A stretch of DNA of 64,000 bases, taken from NCBI GenBank assembly GCA_001839685.1, contig MLAK01000616.1, forward strand, positions 151,771-215,770. Direction: 5' to 3'. The DNA comes from Tritrichomonas foetus (Eukaryota; Parabasalia; Tritrichomonadida; Tritrichomonadidae). This document shows, piece by piece, positions 40,293 to 51,200 of this stretch. The first letter of the stretch is position 1. Every line of letters starts with the position of its first letter. Made by a program: the position numbers and the translations under genes. The notes below the pieces were generated by a model, which saw nothing but the letters and a program-made list of their open reading frames with translations, ran no database searches and was not told the origin of the DNA.

Positions 40293-41141
40293 TTATGTCA
40301 AAAGCTTGCCACCCTTTCTAAGAATATACACATAATGTGGCTCTTCAGAAGGAAGTGGCTTCTTAAGCTCGAGAACTTTCTCTAATTCGAGAAGAAGATC
40401 TGCTGGTCTGTCGAAAAACTTCTTTCTAGAGTCTGGTGGTGCGCACGACACGCAAATATAGACTCCGCGCTTCTTCAACACGCGAGAAATCTCTGCCATA
40501 GCGGTCATCACGTCTGCTTCGCTTGCATAGAAAAGACAGTCGAGTGTGCCTTTGTCCACAATCGCCTGGTACATTCCATTTTCGAAAGGTGTCATTTTCC
40601 TAATATCCATAACTTTCCATGTGATTCCTTCCACTTCGCGGTTTCTCTTGCGGCATTTAACAACTGCTGGCTTGGCGAAATCGATTGATGTTACTTTTTC
40701 AAAACCATTTTGTTGAAGAACAACTGGAAGATCTGAATTTCCATTTCCGATAACTAAAATCTCCCTGTCGGCATCGATAAGCTCCTTACAAATTGGCATT
40801 AGTACGTCTGGTTCTTGGTACCATTCAAAAACTTCGGGATCTTCTGTGTAACGATTTTCCCAATATTTTTGATCTGCATATGGTGGAAGTTCCATTTCGG
40901 GATCGTCGTCGTATGTTAGGCCTTCAAGCGGATCGGGTTCTGGTTCTGGCTCTGGTTCTGGTCGCTCTTCTTCTTCTTCTTCTTCGTTTGATCGAACGAC
41001 TTGTTCACCATTTGCAGTGCTTTCGTCTGCGTTTGGGTCGGCTGTATCGCCACTCTTATCATTGGATTCTGCTGCTGTTGATTCAGTATAATCTGTTCCG
41101 GTCGCGGAGTAACTTTCGTCTGTGTATCCAGAGTCACTCAT
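40293..41141 (-). CDS. EEF1AKMT4/METTL13-like SAM methyltransferase
   Basis: 282 residues. Residues 1-~75 are acidic low complexity (many Asp, Glu, Ser and Thr, then an EPEPEPEP run). The class I SAM methyltransferase domain follows: YWENRYTEDPEVFEWYQEP, motif I ILVIGNGNSDLP, VTSIDFAKPAV, VMDIRKMTPF and VDKGTLDCLF, ending YVYILRKGG. This order, especially EWY, GNSxLP and DKGTLD, is typical of EEF1AKMT4, METTL13 and related protein-lysine methyltransferases that modify elongation factor 1A. The substrate here is inferred from that likeness. The part of the gene covering the fold is relatively GC-rich. No Inr-like site is evident before the ATG. Confidence 0.85.
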   Translation of the reverse strand: MSDSGYTDESYSATGTDYTESTAAESNDKSGDTADPNADESTANGEQVVRSNEEEEEEERPEPEPEPEPDPLEGLTYDDDPEMELPPYADQKYWENRYTEDPEVFEWYQEPDVLMPICKELIDADREILVIGNGNSDLPVVLQQNGFEKVTSIDFAKPAVVKCRKRNREVEGITWKVMDIRKMTPFENGMYQAIVDKGTLDCLFYASEADVMTAMAEISRVLKKRGVYICVSCAPPDSRKKFFDRPADLLLELEKVLELKKPLPSEEPHYVYILRKGGKLLT

Positions 41142-41264
41142 TTATTATTAATTAACGGATTGTTTTTTTGAATTATTAGTGATATGTGAGATGAATCCAC
41201 TGAGAATAACGGTTATGATATGCCATATGAAAAATATGTTTGACAGAAATGATTTAAACGATAA

Positions 41265-41465
41265 AACAATACATCAACATTGAAGACTATAAGTGGACCA
41301 AAGCCATACGACATGACAGCAGCACTCTATACATATTATTCAATCGGTGACATCGAGATCACTTCACAGAAATTTGCTGAAAAAAGTGCCAAACCGCTAC
41401 CACACTCTGAAATTTCGAATTTTTGGATAATATTCGCTCACAACACTGGAATGTTGTTTTTATGA
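41265..41465 (+). pseudogene. Possible coding relic
   Basis: A frame open from 41265 to the TGA at 41463-41465 encodes KPYDMTAALYTYYSIGDIEI and then SQKFAEKSAKPLPHSEISNF. It has mixed composition and GC-rich codons unlike the surrounding spacer. The pattern faintly recalls a psq/HTH-type DNA-binding domain, as found near the N-terminus of some transposases, but no more than that. An ATG at 41313 could start a 50-residue peptide. It may be a fragment of a lost gene or chance. Confidence 0.25.
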
Positions 41466-41777
41466 AAGTGATATTGATCTTTTGCTTAATCCATGATTCT
41501 ACATTTTCATAAAAATACTACTTTGAAGTATTCCACTTCAAACTTGATTGATGTCTTTCTCATGGAATTTATCAAATACTCACTCAAACTAAACAAAAGA
41601 AATGATGATAATTCGGTTTTTGTCTTCATAGAAATAACAGTGTAATAAAAAATCCAAATACTTATAGCATATCCCGGTGTTCTTGGTGATTGAGAGGTCT
41701 GTTTATATAAATTTCACCATATTGTCAATTTATTTCACCTTTAACTACCCTGTTATTTCTATGAGGTGCATCAAAAA

Positions 41778-41793
41778 GTGATCGTACGATCAC
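41778..41793. repeat. 16-bp perfect palindrome
   Basis: GTGATCGTACGATCAC, preceded by TCAAAAA so that the left side reads AAAAAGTGATCG, the same word found in the inverted repeat upstream of the hexosaminidase. Confidence 0.85.
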
Positions 41794-42130
41794 CGGGATG
41801 AATTTAATGAGCTTTTCAATTGATAATAGGTTTTAGTGAAAAATTCATATGAGTCATTAAAGAATATGTGGGTTTCTTTGAGATACTTTGATTTTATGAA
41901 GTAATATTTAAATCTTAATTCTTTTTTCATAGATTTTATCAATGATGTTATGTGAAAATTTTATGCTTATTAAAAAGTTCTAATAAATTCGCAAATTTTG
42001 GTTTATATGAAATTTAGAGAAAAAAATTCATTTAATTCAATGGGTGCAGCTAAACCTAAATTCAATGATATGAAAGAGCCCATTCAAATTGTTAATTTGA
42101 TAGATTATTGATATATTTGTTTTTGCCTAA

Positions 42131-45100
42131 ATGTTTCGGACTTCCCTGTATGATAAAATATCTGAGCCGAGTTATTCATCACATCTCATGAAGCACATCA
42201 AAGCAGCAAAAGACAAAAAAGATATTGGGGCGATGATTGAATATGCAACAGCCCTAATGTATGGATGTAAAGGTTGTAAAAAAGATTTAAAGAAATCATT
42301 ATCATATATCAAAATTTTAGCAGAAAAAGGAAACATTGATGGAAAATTTTTATTAGGAATGTATTACTTCGAAAGAGAGGAAAAGTCAAAAGCTTTTAAA
42401 GTATTTCTAGATTTAGCACAAAATAATCAACATATTGAATCAATGTTTATGACTGCCCGATTATATTTTTATTCAAGCATTCATGAAATTGATTTAAATG
42501 AAGCCATAAGATATTTAGAAATTTCGGGTTCTCAGGATAACCATAAAATTAAACAAATGGCTTTTGAACTTGCTAAGTATTATTCTCAAAATAATACTTC
42601 CTTAGCTTTACATTATTTCTTTATTACATATAATTCACTCACTGAATCATCAATACATGAAATCAACAAGATTTTTTCTAATATCGGTATGCAATGCAGG
42701 TGTGAAGATCATCCTCATGTTATTTATAAAAGTTATAAAAAGTATTATGAAGAACATGGCCGTTCACCTTTAACAGATGAAATTTTAATATGGCTTAAAA
42801 ATAAAGGTCATCCACCATCAAAGTTTGATTATGCAACTCTTAATCCTTGTAATGAATCATCAAAGGTATTAAATAAATTAATTGAAGATGCTGCAAAACA
42901 GCATTGGCTGCCAGCAATTGATGAATACATCAGTACCAGTAAAAGTTTAGATTTAAAACATAAAATGAAATTCTGTAAATATTCAATTTATTTCAAATCA
43001 AAGAAGCATTTTCGAACATATGCTAAATGTTTGGCTAAAAACTCACCAAAAGAAGAAGCTAAGAAATACCAACAATTTATCGAACTTTTTTATCAGTTTG
43101 AAGACGCAAAAATTAGAAAAAAAACCCATCATTTTTATGAAAAATATAATAATTTATTAAATAATTGTCGTTATGAAGCCATGTATAATGGAAATTCACA
43201 AGAATGTGAAAAATATGGAATTTGTCTTCAGTATGGTGCTGCTGGACTTGATTCTGATCCAGCTGAAGCATTCGAACAATATAAAAGAGCTTATGAACTT
43301 GATAAATCTAATGTAAATGCTTATCGACAAATGCTTTTATTGAAAGAATTTGGATTTTATGGCGCGCAACAAGACTTTTCATCGAATGTGAAATTCTTTG
43401 AGGAGATAACTAATGAAAGCTATGATAATGATCTAACTTATCAATTTTGTAAAGCAATGGACTCAGGAAAATTTGAAGTTCCTTACCAATATAAAATTTA
43501 TTTGGAAAGATTAAGTTTGAAAGAATATAAATCACAAGCTGCTTTTAAACTGGCAAAACTTTGCTATGAAAACAAGCATATGATTCCCAACTATAAATAC
43601 GCTGAAATTTATGCTGAAAAAGCTAAAAAAGACATCCCACAAGCTAATGCAATTCTTGCGATGCTCTATGTTGATCCAAATGCTACAAAAAAGCAAAACT
43701 TTAAAAAAGCTGAAAAAATATTCAGTGATTTAGGTTCTGAACTTTGTCAAAATGATAAGTTTGTGAAAAAATTATATGAAAAATTCATTGATTTATCTAA
43801 AAATTCATATACTAGCAATGAAAATGAAACAAGTGAAAGTATTCCTTCAAATAAAAAGAATTTACCAATTAATTTATGCACAGGCGAAGAACTATTTCTG
43901 AAATATAATAGAGTATCTGGACATAAACAGTTTAGAGAAATTTACCGTAGTGCTGAATTGGGTTATCCACCCGCACAAGCTTTGTATGGAATGTGGATTC
44001 TTGATGATAGAAATAAAAATCTAATCAAACAAGATTATAAATTAGCACTAAAATACTTCACAGATTCAGCAAACAGTGGAATACCAATTTCTAATGTATT
44101 TTTAGGATATTTATATTATAAAGGACTTGGAACTAAAGTTAATTATCAAAAAAGTTATGACTGTTTTGCCAGAGCTATAGAAATTGCTGAATATGCTGGC
44201 TATTATGGTTTGGCACTTTTATATGCAACCGGAAATTGTTTGCCAAAAGATAAGATAATGGCAGCAAGATATTGGAAACTTGCTAAAGAAACAAATCTCT
44301 TAAATAGACCATTTAAAGTTAATGAAGAATTATTTAAACCACAAACTTGCCTATCTTTCATTCAATTTGATGAAAATAGTAAAAAATCTCCCAAACCTTT
44401 ATTGACTGCATGCTTGAAAGAAATTAGAGATGAAGACTACTCAGAATCCTATGATTTATATCTAAAAATACTTGACGATAAAAACACAAGTAAAAAGAAA
44501 AGAGCTTTAGTTGAGCGCAGTATTGCTTTTATGAAAATGAAAGGAATGGGAACCAAACAAAACTTAGAAAGCGCTATTGAACTTTATGAATCATTTGGTG
44601 GTGATAATCCAGATGATATTAGTAATATTGATTATTGTAGAATCAAATTGAGAAATCCGTTGTATTTGAGATATCAAACCGATGAATTTAATAATTTAAA
44701 GTCTAGAGCTGAATCATATGATGTTGATGCAATCAATGAATTAGTTAAAATTCTTACATCGAATAATATGATCTGTGAAAGAGATTTTGGATTGGCCAGC
44801 ATATTTTTAAACATGGCTAATGATTCTGTAAATGCGGATAGTATTTATTTACAAGCAGAAATGCTAAGAAGATCATTAAATAATCATAGTGATTGTCATA
44901 AAGAAGCACTTTTATATTGGCAAAGTGCTGATCTAGGAAATTATAAAGCAACAATTGAAATAGCTAAAAGATTTACTAAAGGATATGGAATTTACATAAG
45001 TAGATGGCATGCATTTTCATATGCATTGAAATTCGCTCATGATCCAGATTATTCTGACTTATTTAAAGAAATTCGTGAAGCAACTCTTGCAAGAACAGAT

Positions 45101-47863
45101 GTTTTTGATCCTGATGAAGAATGGCTTCAGCCTAAAGATCCAATTCCTTATGTTGAGCCATATGCATATGCAGCTGAAATAATTCCGATTTCTTTTATTA
45201 CATTTTCATTACAACCAATAAATCAAGTATTTGGTCTTCCAGATCCACAATCAATGCTTGAAATGGGTGTTCGATTCATGAAAGGTTTTGGTGTCATCAA
45301 AAGCTATCAAAATGCTTTTAATTGTCTTGCACAATCAGCATTAGCTAATCATGCTATTGGTAAAATATATTTTGCCATTGCTGCAGCCTTAGCTAAGATA
45401 CATAATTATGAAGAAGTTTTTGAATACAACATCTTACTTGCAAAATTACAAGGTATAAGTTTGGCTTATATAATTGAAGCTAAATTTTATCTTGGTAGAT
45501 ATAATTGTAAGCATATTAATAAAGAAAAAGCAGAAATTTTACTTGATAAAGTTATAGCTGTTAAGGATCCTTATGCCATGTATGTTAAAGGACGTTATTT
45601 GTATGATGAAGAAATGCTTAATGAAAGCGCCAATATGGGATTTTCAAAGGCTCTATATTATCAATATAAAAGGGATAATGATGTGAATAAACTCATCCTT
45701 GCAGCTGAACATGGACATCCAAAAGCAATGTATGATTTAGGACTATATTATCTGAATGAACGAAACATTGAAGATGGTGAACATTGGCTTTTGCAGGCCA
45801 ACAATTTTGGAATTAGTTATTTCAGTGTTCAACTTGGAATAGAAAAACTTCCTGATGGAAAATTGCCAGAAAATGCACAAGAAGCATTCAATTTATTCCG
45901 ATTTGCTCATGAATTAAATGATTTAAATGGAACCCTTCATCTTGGTGAATGTTATAGAACAGGTGTTGGATGCGAAAAAGATTTGGACAAAGCAATTGAA
46001 CTGCTTCGAATTGGAGCTGATAGAAAAATACCTGAATTCTTCATGCCATGTGCAAAATGCTATGAAGAAGGAAAAGGACTTAAAAATTGGTATAAAACTA
46101 AAAAATATTCCAGTAAAGATAAATCTTATAAAACAGAAGATTTAGAAACGAAAGTCAAAGCAGGAAAAGATTTAATTTTCCTTGATGAATCTGATCCAAA
46201 TAAAATGAATTTAATTTATGATCCCAACAAACTATTCAAAATTGCATTAACTAAAAAATACCTAACTAAAAAATGTCATGAAGTTGGTTTGAATCCTTAT
46301 GAAGGTCTCGAAAATGTTGATTTACCTCCTACAAAAATTGAAGATATGAATTATTTCGATCTTGTTGAGTTATCCAGTAATTTAGGATTATTTAAAGCTC
46401 AAAAAGAACTCATTCTTCAATTAAACTCTGGACTATACATGCCATTAGATAACTCCAGGGCACTAACTTTATTGGTATCGCTTAAAAATAATGATCATCC
46501 AACAGCATGGAAACTTTGGGGTGATTTTGGATTCTATATGAATGGAATTAATCTAACCAAAGAAAACGTATTTCAATGCTATGAAACTTCATCGAAACTC
46601 GGAAGCAAAAGTGGTAAATATAAGCTTGGCTTATGTTATATCATGGGTATTGGTGTTGATCAAAATTATAACAAAGGTTGTGAATTAATTGATGAGAGTG
46701 GCTGTAAATATGCTTATCATTATTTAACAACGTACACAAGCTATAAGCCACAACATTGCAAACCTAATTCAAATATCTTATCGGCAATATCATCTATAGT
46801 TTCTGATAATAGTAAAGCAAGTAGTAGTGATTATGATAAGGCATTTGAATCAAACACAAGATTTGGTATAATTGCTTTTCATAAATTTAACTATTTTAAT
46901 CCATCAGGATCACGTAAAAAAGTAACACCTGAAACATTATCATCGCTGATTCGGGTTGCTAATGAAGGATCATTTGAAGCAAAAGTTTTATACGGAAAAA
47001 TTCGATATGATAAAAAAGAGTATGAAGAAGCTGTTTTGTATCTTCAGCCACCTGCTGATGAAGATGACTTTGAAGCATGCCATTATGTTGGTCATGCTTT
47101 TCTACAATTAAAGAATCCATTAGCTAAAATATACCTTACAAAAAGCGCTAATTCTGGGAACGATTATGATATGTACACTCTTGGACAAATTTGTCAAGGT
47201 GAAGAAGCAATTGGATGGTTTGAAAAGGCAGCTCAGTGCAATAATGATTATAAATGGTCTTACGCAAAGATTCTCTTACTTGGAATCCTTGACAATGCGG
47301 AACATAATGTTCCAAGAAATCCAGGAAGAGCTGATTCTTTAGTTCGTGAATTGCCATTTTCGTTCTTTGATGACAAATATGAAACAATGATGATCACTGC
47401 TTGCGAATATTATCATGGAAGAAACTTCAAGATGGATAAATCTTATGCTAGAAGAATGCTTGAGTATGCATCAGAAATGAAAAACATGAAAGATGTAAGG
47501 GCAATTAAAATCCTGATCACAATGCTCATTAAAGGAGAAGGTGGATCTAAAAATGATAAAAAACTATGGAGTTTAGTTAAAAAAGTTGCAAATAGTACCG
47601 AATTGAACTATAAGAAATTTTCTAAAGTATATGCAATGAAGCTTGATCGTGAAAATTTAGACTCTGATGCTATTCATTATTATGAAAGATCTGGTGATTA
47701 TGAATCAATACAACGATCCAAATATTTGAGAGATTATACCGAAAGATTTAAACTAGCTCAGAGAAATCAACGAGAAATTGAAACCAAAGTAACATGTAAG
47801 AATCCTGATATGAATGAATTGATAATTCCTCCGGAAACCATACATAATATTGTTCTGTATTAA
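42131..47863 (+). CDS. Giant Sel1-like repeat protein
   Basis: 1910 residues made largely of Sel1-like (TPR-related) repeats, alpha-alpha units with the pattern A-x2-LG-x-Y-x3-G-x-G-V-x2-D-x3-A. Clear copies are FLGYLYYKGLGTKVNYQKSY, LGECYRTGVGCEKDLDKAIE and LGLCYIMGIGVDQNYNKGCE. Dozens of degenerate copies lie between them from residue ~30 to ~1850. There is no signal peptide, membrane segment or enzymatic domain. Sel1 proteins act as scaffolds for protein complexes, for example in ER quality control (SEL1L) or signalling; trichomonads have many SLR proteins often linked to kinase domains. This one has none that I can see. The stop is TAA followed by T. No Inr-like site is obvious before the ATG. 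Confidence 0.88.
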   Translation: MFRTSLYDKISEPSYSSHLMKHIKAAKDKKDIGAMIEYATALMYGCKGCKKDLKKSLSYIKILAEKGNIDGKFLLGMYYFEREEKSKAFKVFLDLAQNNQHIESMFMTARLYFYSSIHEIDLNEAIRYLEISGSQDNHKIKQMAFELAKYYSQNNTSLALHYFFITYNSLTESSIHEINKIFSNIGMQCRCEDHPHVIYKSYKKYYEEHGRSPLTDEILIWLKNKGHPPSKFDYATLNPCNESSKVLNKLIEDAAKQHWLPAIDEYISTSKSLDLKHKMKFCKYSIYFKSKKHFRTYAKCLAKNSPKEEAKKYQQFIELFYQFEDAKIRKKTHHFYEKYNNLLNNCRYEAMYNGNSQECEKYGICLQYGAAGLDSDPAEAFEQYKRAYELDKSNVNAYRQMLLLKEFGFYGAQQDFSSNVKFFEEITNESYDNDLTYQFCKAMDSGKFEVPYQYKIYLERLSLKEYKSQAAFKLAKLCYENKHMIPNYKYAEIYAEKAKKDIPQANAILAMLYVDPNATKKQNFKKAEKIFSDLGSELCQNDKFVKKLYEKFIDLSKNSYTSNENETSESIPSNKKNLPINLCTGEELFLKYNRVSGHKQFREIYRSAELGYPPAQALYGMWILDDRNKNLIKQDYKLALKYFTDSANSGIPISNVFLGYLYYKGLGTKVNYQKSYDCFARAIEIAEYAGYYGLALLYATGNCLPKDKIMAARYWKLAKETNLLNRPFKVNEELFKPQTCLSFIQFDENSKKSPKPLLTACLKEIRDEDYSESYDLYLKILDDKNTSKKKRALVERSIAFMKMKGMGTKQNLESAIELYESFGGDNPDDISNIDYCRIKLRNPLYLRYQTDEFNNLKSRAESYDVDAINELVKILTSNNMICERDFGLASIFLNMANDSVNADSIYLQAEMLRRSLNNHSDCHKEALLYWQSADLGNYKATIEIAKRFTKGYGIYISRWHAFSYALKFAHDPDYSDLFKEIREATLARTDVFDPDEEWLQPKDPIPYVEPYAYAAEIIPISFITFSLQPINQVFGLPDPQSMLEMGVRFMKGFGVIKSYQNAFNCLAQSALANHAIGKIYFAIAAALAKIHNYEEVFEYNILLAKLQGISLAYIIEAKFYLGRYNCKHINKEKAEILLDKVIAVKDPYAMYVKGRYLYDEEMLNESANMGFSKALYYQYKRDNDVNKLILAAEHGHPKAMYDLGLYYLNERNIEDGEHWLLQANNFGISYFSVQLGIEKLPDGKLPENAQEAFNLFRFAHELNDLNGTLHLGECYRTGVGCEKDLDKAIELLRIGADRKIPEFFMPCAKCYEEGKGLKNWYKTKKYSSKDKSYKTEDLETKVKAGKDLIFLDESDPNKMNLIYDPNKLFKIALTKKYLTKKCHEVGLNPYEGLENVDLPPTKIEDMNYFDLVELSSNLGLFKAQKELILQLNSGLYMPLDNSRALTLLVSLKNNDHPTAWKLWGDFGFYMNGINLTKENVFQCYETSSKLGSKSGKYKLGLCYIMGIGVDQNYNKGCELIDESGCKYAYHYLTTYTSYKPQHCKPNSNILSAISSIVSDNSKASSSDYDKAFESNTRFGIIAFHKFNYFNPSGSRKKVTPETLSSLIRVANEGSFEAKVLYGKIRYDKKEYEEAVLYLQPPADEDDFEACHYVGHAFLQLKNPLAKIYLTKSANSGNDYDMYTLGQICQGEEAIGWFEKAAQCNNDYKWSYAKILLLGILDNAEHNVPRNPGRADSLVRELPFSFFDDKYETMMITACEYYHGRNFKMDKSYARRMLEYASEMKNMKDVRAIKILITMLIKGEGGSKNDKKLWSLVKKVANSTELNYKKFSKVYAMKLDRENLDSDAIHYYERSGDYESIQRSKYLRDYTERFKLAQRNQREIETKVTCKNPDMNELIIPPETIHNIVLY

Positions 47864-48162
47864 TTTTATGATTAAAATCTCATTACTACTGTCTTGAATA
47901 TTGTTTTTAAATTAATTTATTTATTTTTGTAAAAACAATCTCATTATACAAAAAATATTGGATCTGGAAAATTCATGTTCTTTCTGTTGTATAATCATCT
48001 TTGTAAATATTTCCAATGGAGATTCATAGATATTATCAATTTCATGTAAAGTGTGTAAAAAAAAACGATAAAGATGAGAAATTAGATATTTGAATCTCTA
48101 AGAAATTCAAACAAAAAGTTCTTTTTCGAAATTGAGAAATAAATAATAATAACTCTGATCAT

Positions 48163-48200
48163 AAAAAGTGAAATAGAGAAATGATTTCGCTTCACTTTTT
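48163..48200. repeat. Inverted repeat AAAAAGTGAA...TTCACTTTTT
   Basis: Perfect 10-nt arms (48163-48172 and 48191-48200) with an 18-nt spacer end 5 nt before the BspA-like ATG. The right arm contains the likely Inr. Confidence 0.85.
48192..48196 (+). promoter_or_regulatory. Inr-like element of the BspA-like gene
   Basis: TCACT with predicted start A48194, 12 nt before the ATG at 48206; part of the right arm of the inverted repeat. Confidence 0.5.
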
Positions 48201-48205
48201 TATGA

Positions 48206-51200
48206 ATGATGTTTTTTATTGTGTTTTCTCCGATGTGTTTATGTGGAAGCTATGAATTCACCCTCTCCAATACAACCAAGCTATCTGAGTCTTTTCAAGA
48301 CCTCGATTTTTTTATTGATGATATTATCAACAAGCATGAATCTTTGTTATCTTTTATTAACTCCATAGAAGTTAGGGGAGGAACAATAACTAAAGAAAAT
48401 TGGTGTATTTTATTTAATACTTTTCCAAACCTAGTAGAATTGGCAATAAGATCACCATTTTTGATTGAACCCATCGCAATTAATAATACAAAATTATTTT
48501 CATGCTACTCCCTTAAAAAACTCACTTTAGAAAAGGTTGATGAGATAAAAACCTCGTTTCTACCGAGTAATAATACAGTTAATTCTATTATACTCCCAGA
48601 TATACTATTTACATGCGAAAAGGCATTTTATAACTTTACTTCATTAAAAAATATTGAACTTCCAAAAGTTCAGATGATTGGTGAATATTGTTTTGCTTAC
48701 ACATCTATTGAAAATATAACCTTCCCTGATTTATTGTTGGTTGATTCATATTGTTTTAGGTACTCATCAATTCAACATGTACAACTTGATACAATTGTAA
48801 CAATATTTTACTATGCTTTTTCTGATTGTTTGAATTTACGAACTGTTATTCTTCCCCAATGTTTAGGGATCTGTGATTATGCATTTATTAATTGCCTTTC
48901 TCTTTCATATATTGATATTCCTAATATAACATTTATTAAAGATTATGCCTTCAAAAACACGAATTTATCGGGTACACTAGAATTAAATGTATCAAATATT
49001 GGTGCATATGCTTTTGATGGAACGTTTATCAATCGATATCACTTGAATGAATTAACAATTGTGAATAGGTTTTCTTTTTCTAATTCTAACCAACAAATAG
49101 CAGGATTCGAAATTATGTCATCAACTGAAATCATTGAAGGAACATTAGAACAATGTGATGGATTAGTTAATATTTCTTTTGATAAATTATTGAAAATACC
49201 AAACAGTTTTTTAAAAGATTGTATCGATTTAAAAACAGTTCATTTTCCCAAAGTTATAGAAATCGGAGAGTGTGCTTTTCAACATTGCTTTAACATGGAA
49301 AATTTGAGTATACAAAATGCTAAAATTGTCTGTAATAATGCTTTTGAATATTGTATATCTTTAAAAGGAAAGATAGTCAACGAAAACATAATGGAAATCG
49401 GAAAATATGCTTTTTCACATTGTTCATACATCACAGAATTATACTTTCCAGCATGTTTAGAAATATCTGATTATACCTTTTATGCATGCTTTTCACTTGC
49501 AGCTATAAACCTCAATAACTTAGAGTTCCTTGGCGATTATGTTTTTCATTCCACAAAAATTACTTGTATTAACTTTCCAAATTTAATTGCATGCTTATCA
49601 GATAGTTTTAAAGGAAGCTTATTTAAATCTGTCAAACTAGATAATATGAATATTATACCAGATTATCTATTTCAAGATCAAACTGAGTTAATAGAAATTG
49701 ATTTAATGAAAGCAACTTTCTTTGGTGAATATTCGTTTATAAATTGCAGGAATTTATTATCTGTTAATTGCTCATCTGTGATACAACTGTCAAAGTATTG
49801 TTTTGCAAATTGCTCTTCTCTTCAAAATATTGTATTAAAAAACATTGAAATTATAGAAGAATCATGCTTTATAAACTGCTGTTCTTTGATCACAATTGAA
49901 TTCAACAAGGTTATGCATTTAGATAATAAAGTATTTATGAATTGTGAGGCCTTATCAGTTGTTATGATGAATAATGTATCAGAAACAGGTGACCAAGTCT
50001 TTGAAGGATGTTCAATGTTATTTTCTATTTTTCTGGAGAATGTGTGCAAAATTGGAAATAATTTTTTCGGAAATTTTTATCCCAATCGAAACATGGTAAT
50101 TCATATGCCACATATTCAAGAAATTGGGGATTATTTTTATTCTCAAATCAAAGCTGATTCATTTTATTCTGAGAAATTATCTAAAATAGGTGATGGCTGT
50201 TTCTTTGGCTGCGAGTATATTACCACGATTAATATAACCAATGTAAAATCTATTGGAAACTTTGCATTTCAAAATTGTGGCCTTTTGGTTGATATATGTT
50301 TACCAAAAGTTGAAACAATCGGCCATCATTGTTTTTCCGATTGTTTTTCACTAATATCAATCAATTTAGATACTTTATTAGAGATGGATTCATACGTTTT
50401 CCAAAATTGTGATAAGTTAGAAACTATATCATTAGAACATTTGGAAATAGCTCATCAAAACTGCTTTTCTGAGTGTAATTCTATCAAAGAATTGATTTTT
50501 AATTCCATTAGAATTGCTCCATATGATTTTTTAGGAAACATGAATGATTTGAAATCATTACAAATGAATAATTTAATTGAAACCAATGTCAACTTTATTT
50601 TTCATTGCCCACAATTAGACCAATTATTTCTTCCGAATTTACTTAATATAGATGAGAATTTTACAGTTGATTGCATCAGCTTAAGAAAGGTAATATTACC
50701 AGAAATCAGATTTATTAAAACCAATTTCATTATTAATTCGCTTTGTATGGAACATGTAGAAATGGACAATGTGATTTCTACAAAAAGTGAGATATTTAGA
50801 AATTGTTTTAATATCACTTATATATCAATGCTATCACTTGAATCAATAGAAAACAATGTTTTTTGCAATCTCAACTCTATTAAAGTATTAGAATTCCCCA
50901 ATTTACAAGAGACCGGAATCTCAGCTTTTGAGAATGATACTCAATTAGAGCATGTTTATTTAGAAAAACTTAGTATTATTGAAATGAAATCATTTTATAA
51001 CTGCTATAATTTAAAATCTATTAGAATTAATTCATCAAAATATATTAAAACATTAGCATTTTATAGCTGCTATTCTATTATGAAATTAGACCTACCAAAT
51101 GTGACAAGGATTGATGATTATACATTTATGAATTGCATATCACTAGCTTCATTACTTTTACCTTTTCTTACGAATATTACAGGAGATGGGAATTTTGTCA

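Larger units (their letters stand above)
41142..42130. other. Intergenic region with gene relic and palindrome
   Basis: About 990 bp between a minus- and a plus-strand gene. It contains a peptide-like fragment (41265-41465), TTTCACCTTTAA at 41733-41744 and a 16-bp perfect palindrome GTGATCGTACGATCAC at 41778-41793. Confidence 0.6.
47864..48205. other. Upstream region of the BspA-like gene
   Basis: 342 bp between two plus-strand genes; its right end holds the AAAAAGTGAA/TTCACTTTTT inverted repeat and Inr-like element of the next gene. Confidence 0.6.
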
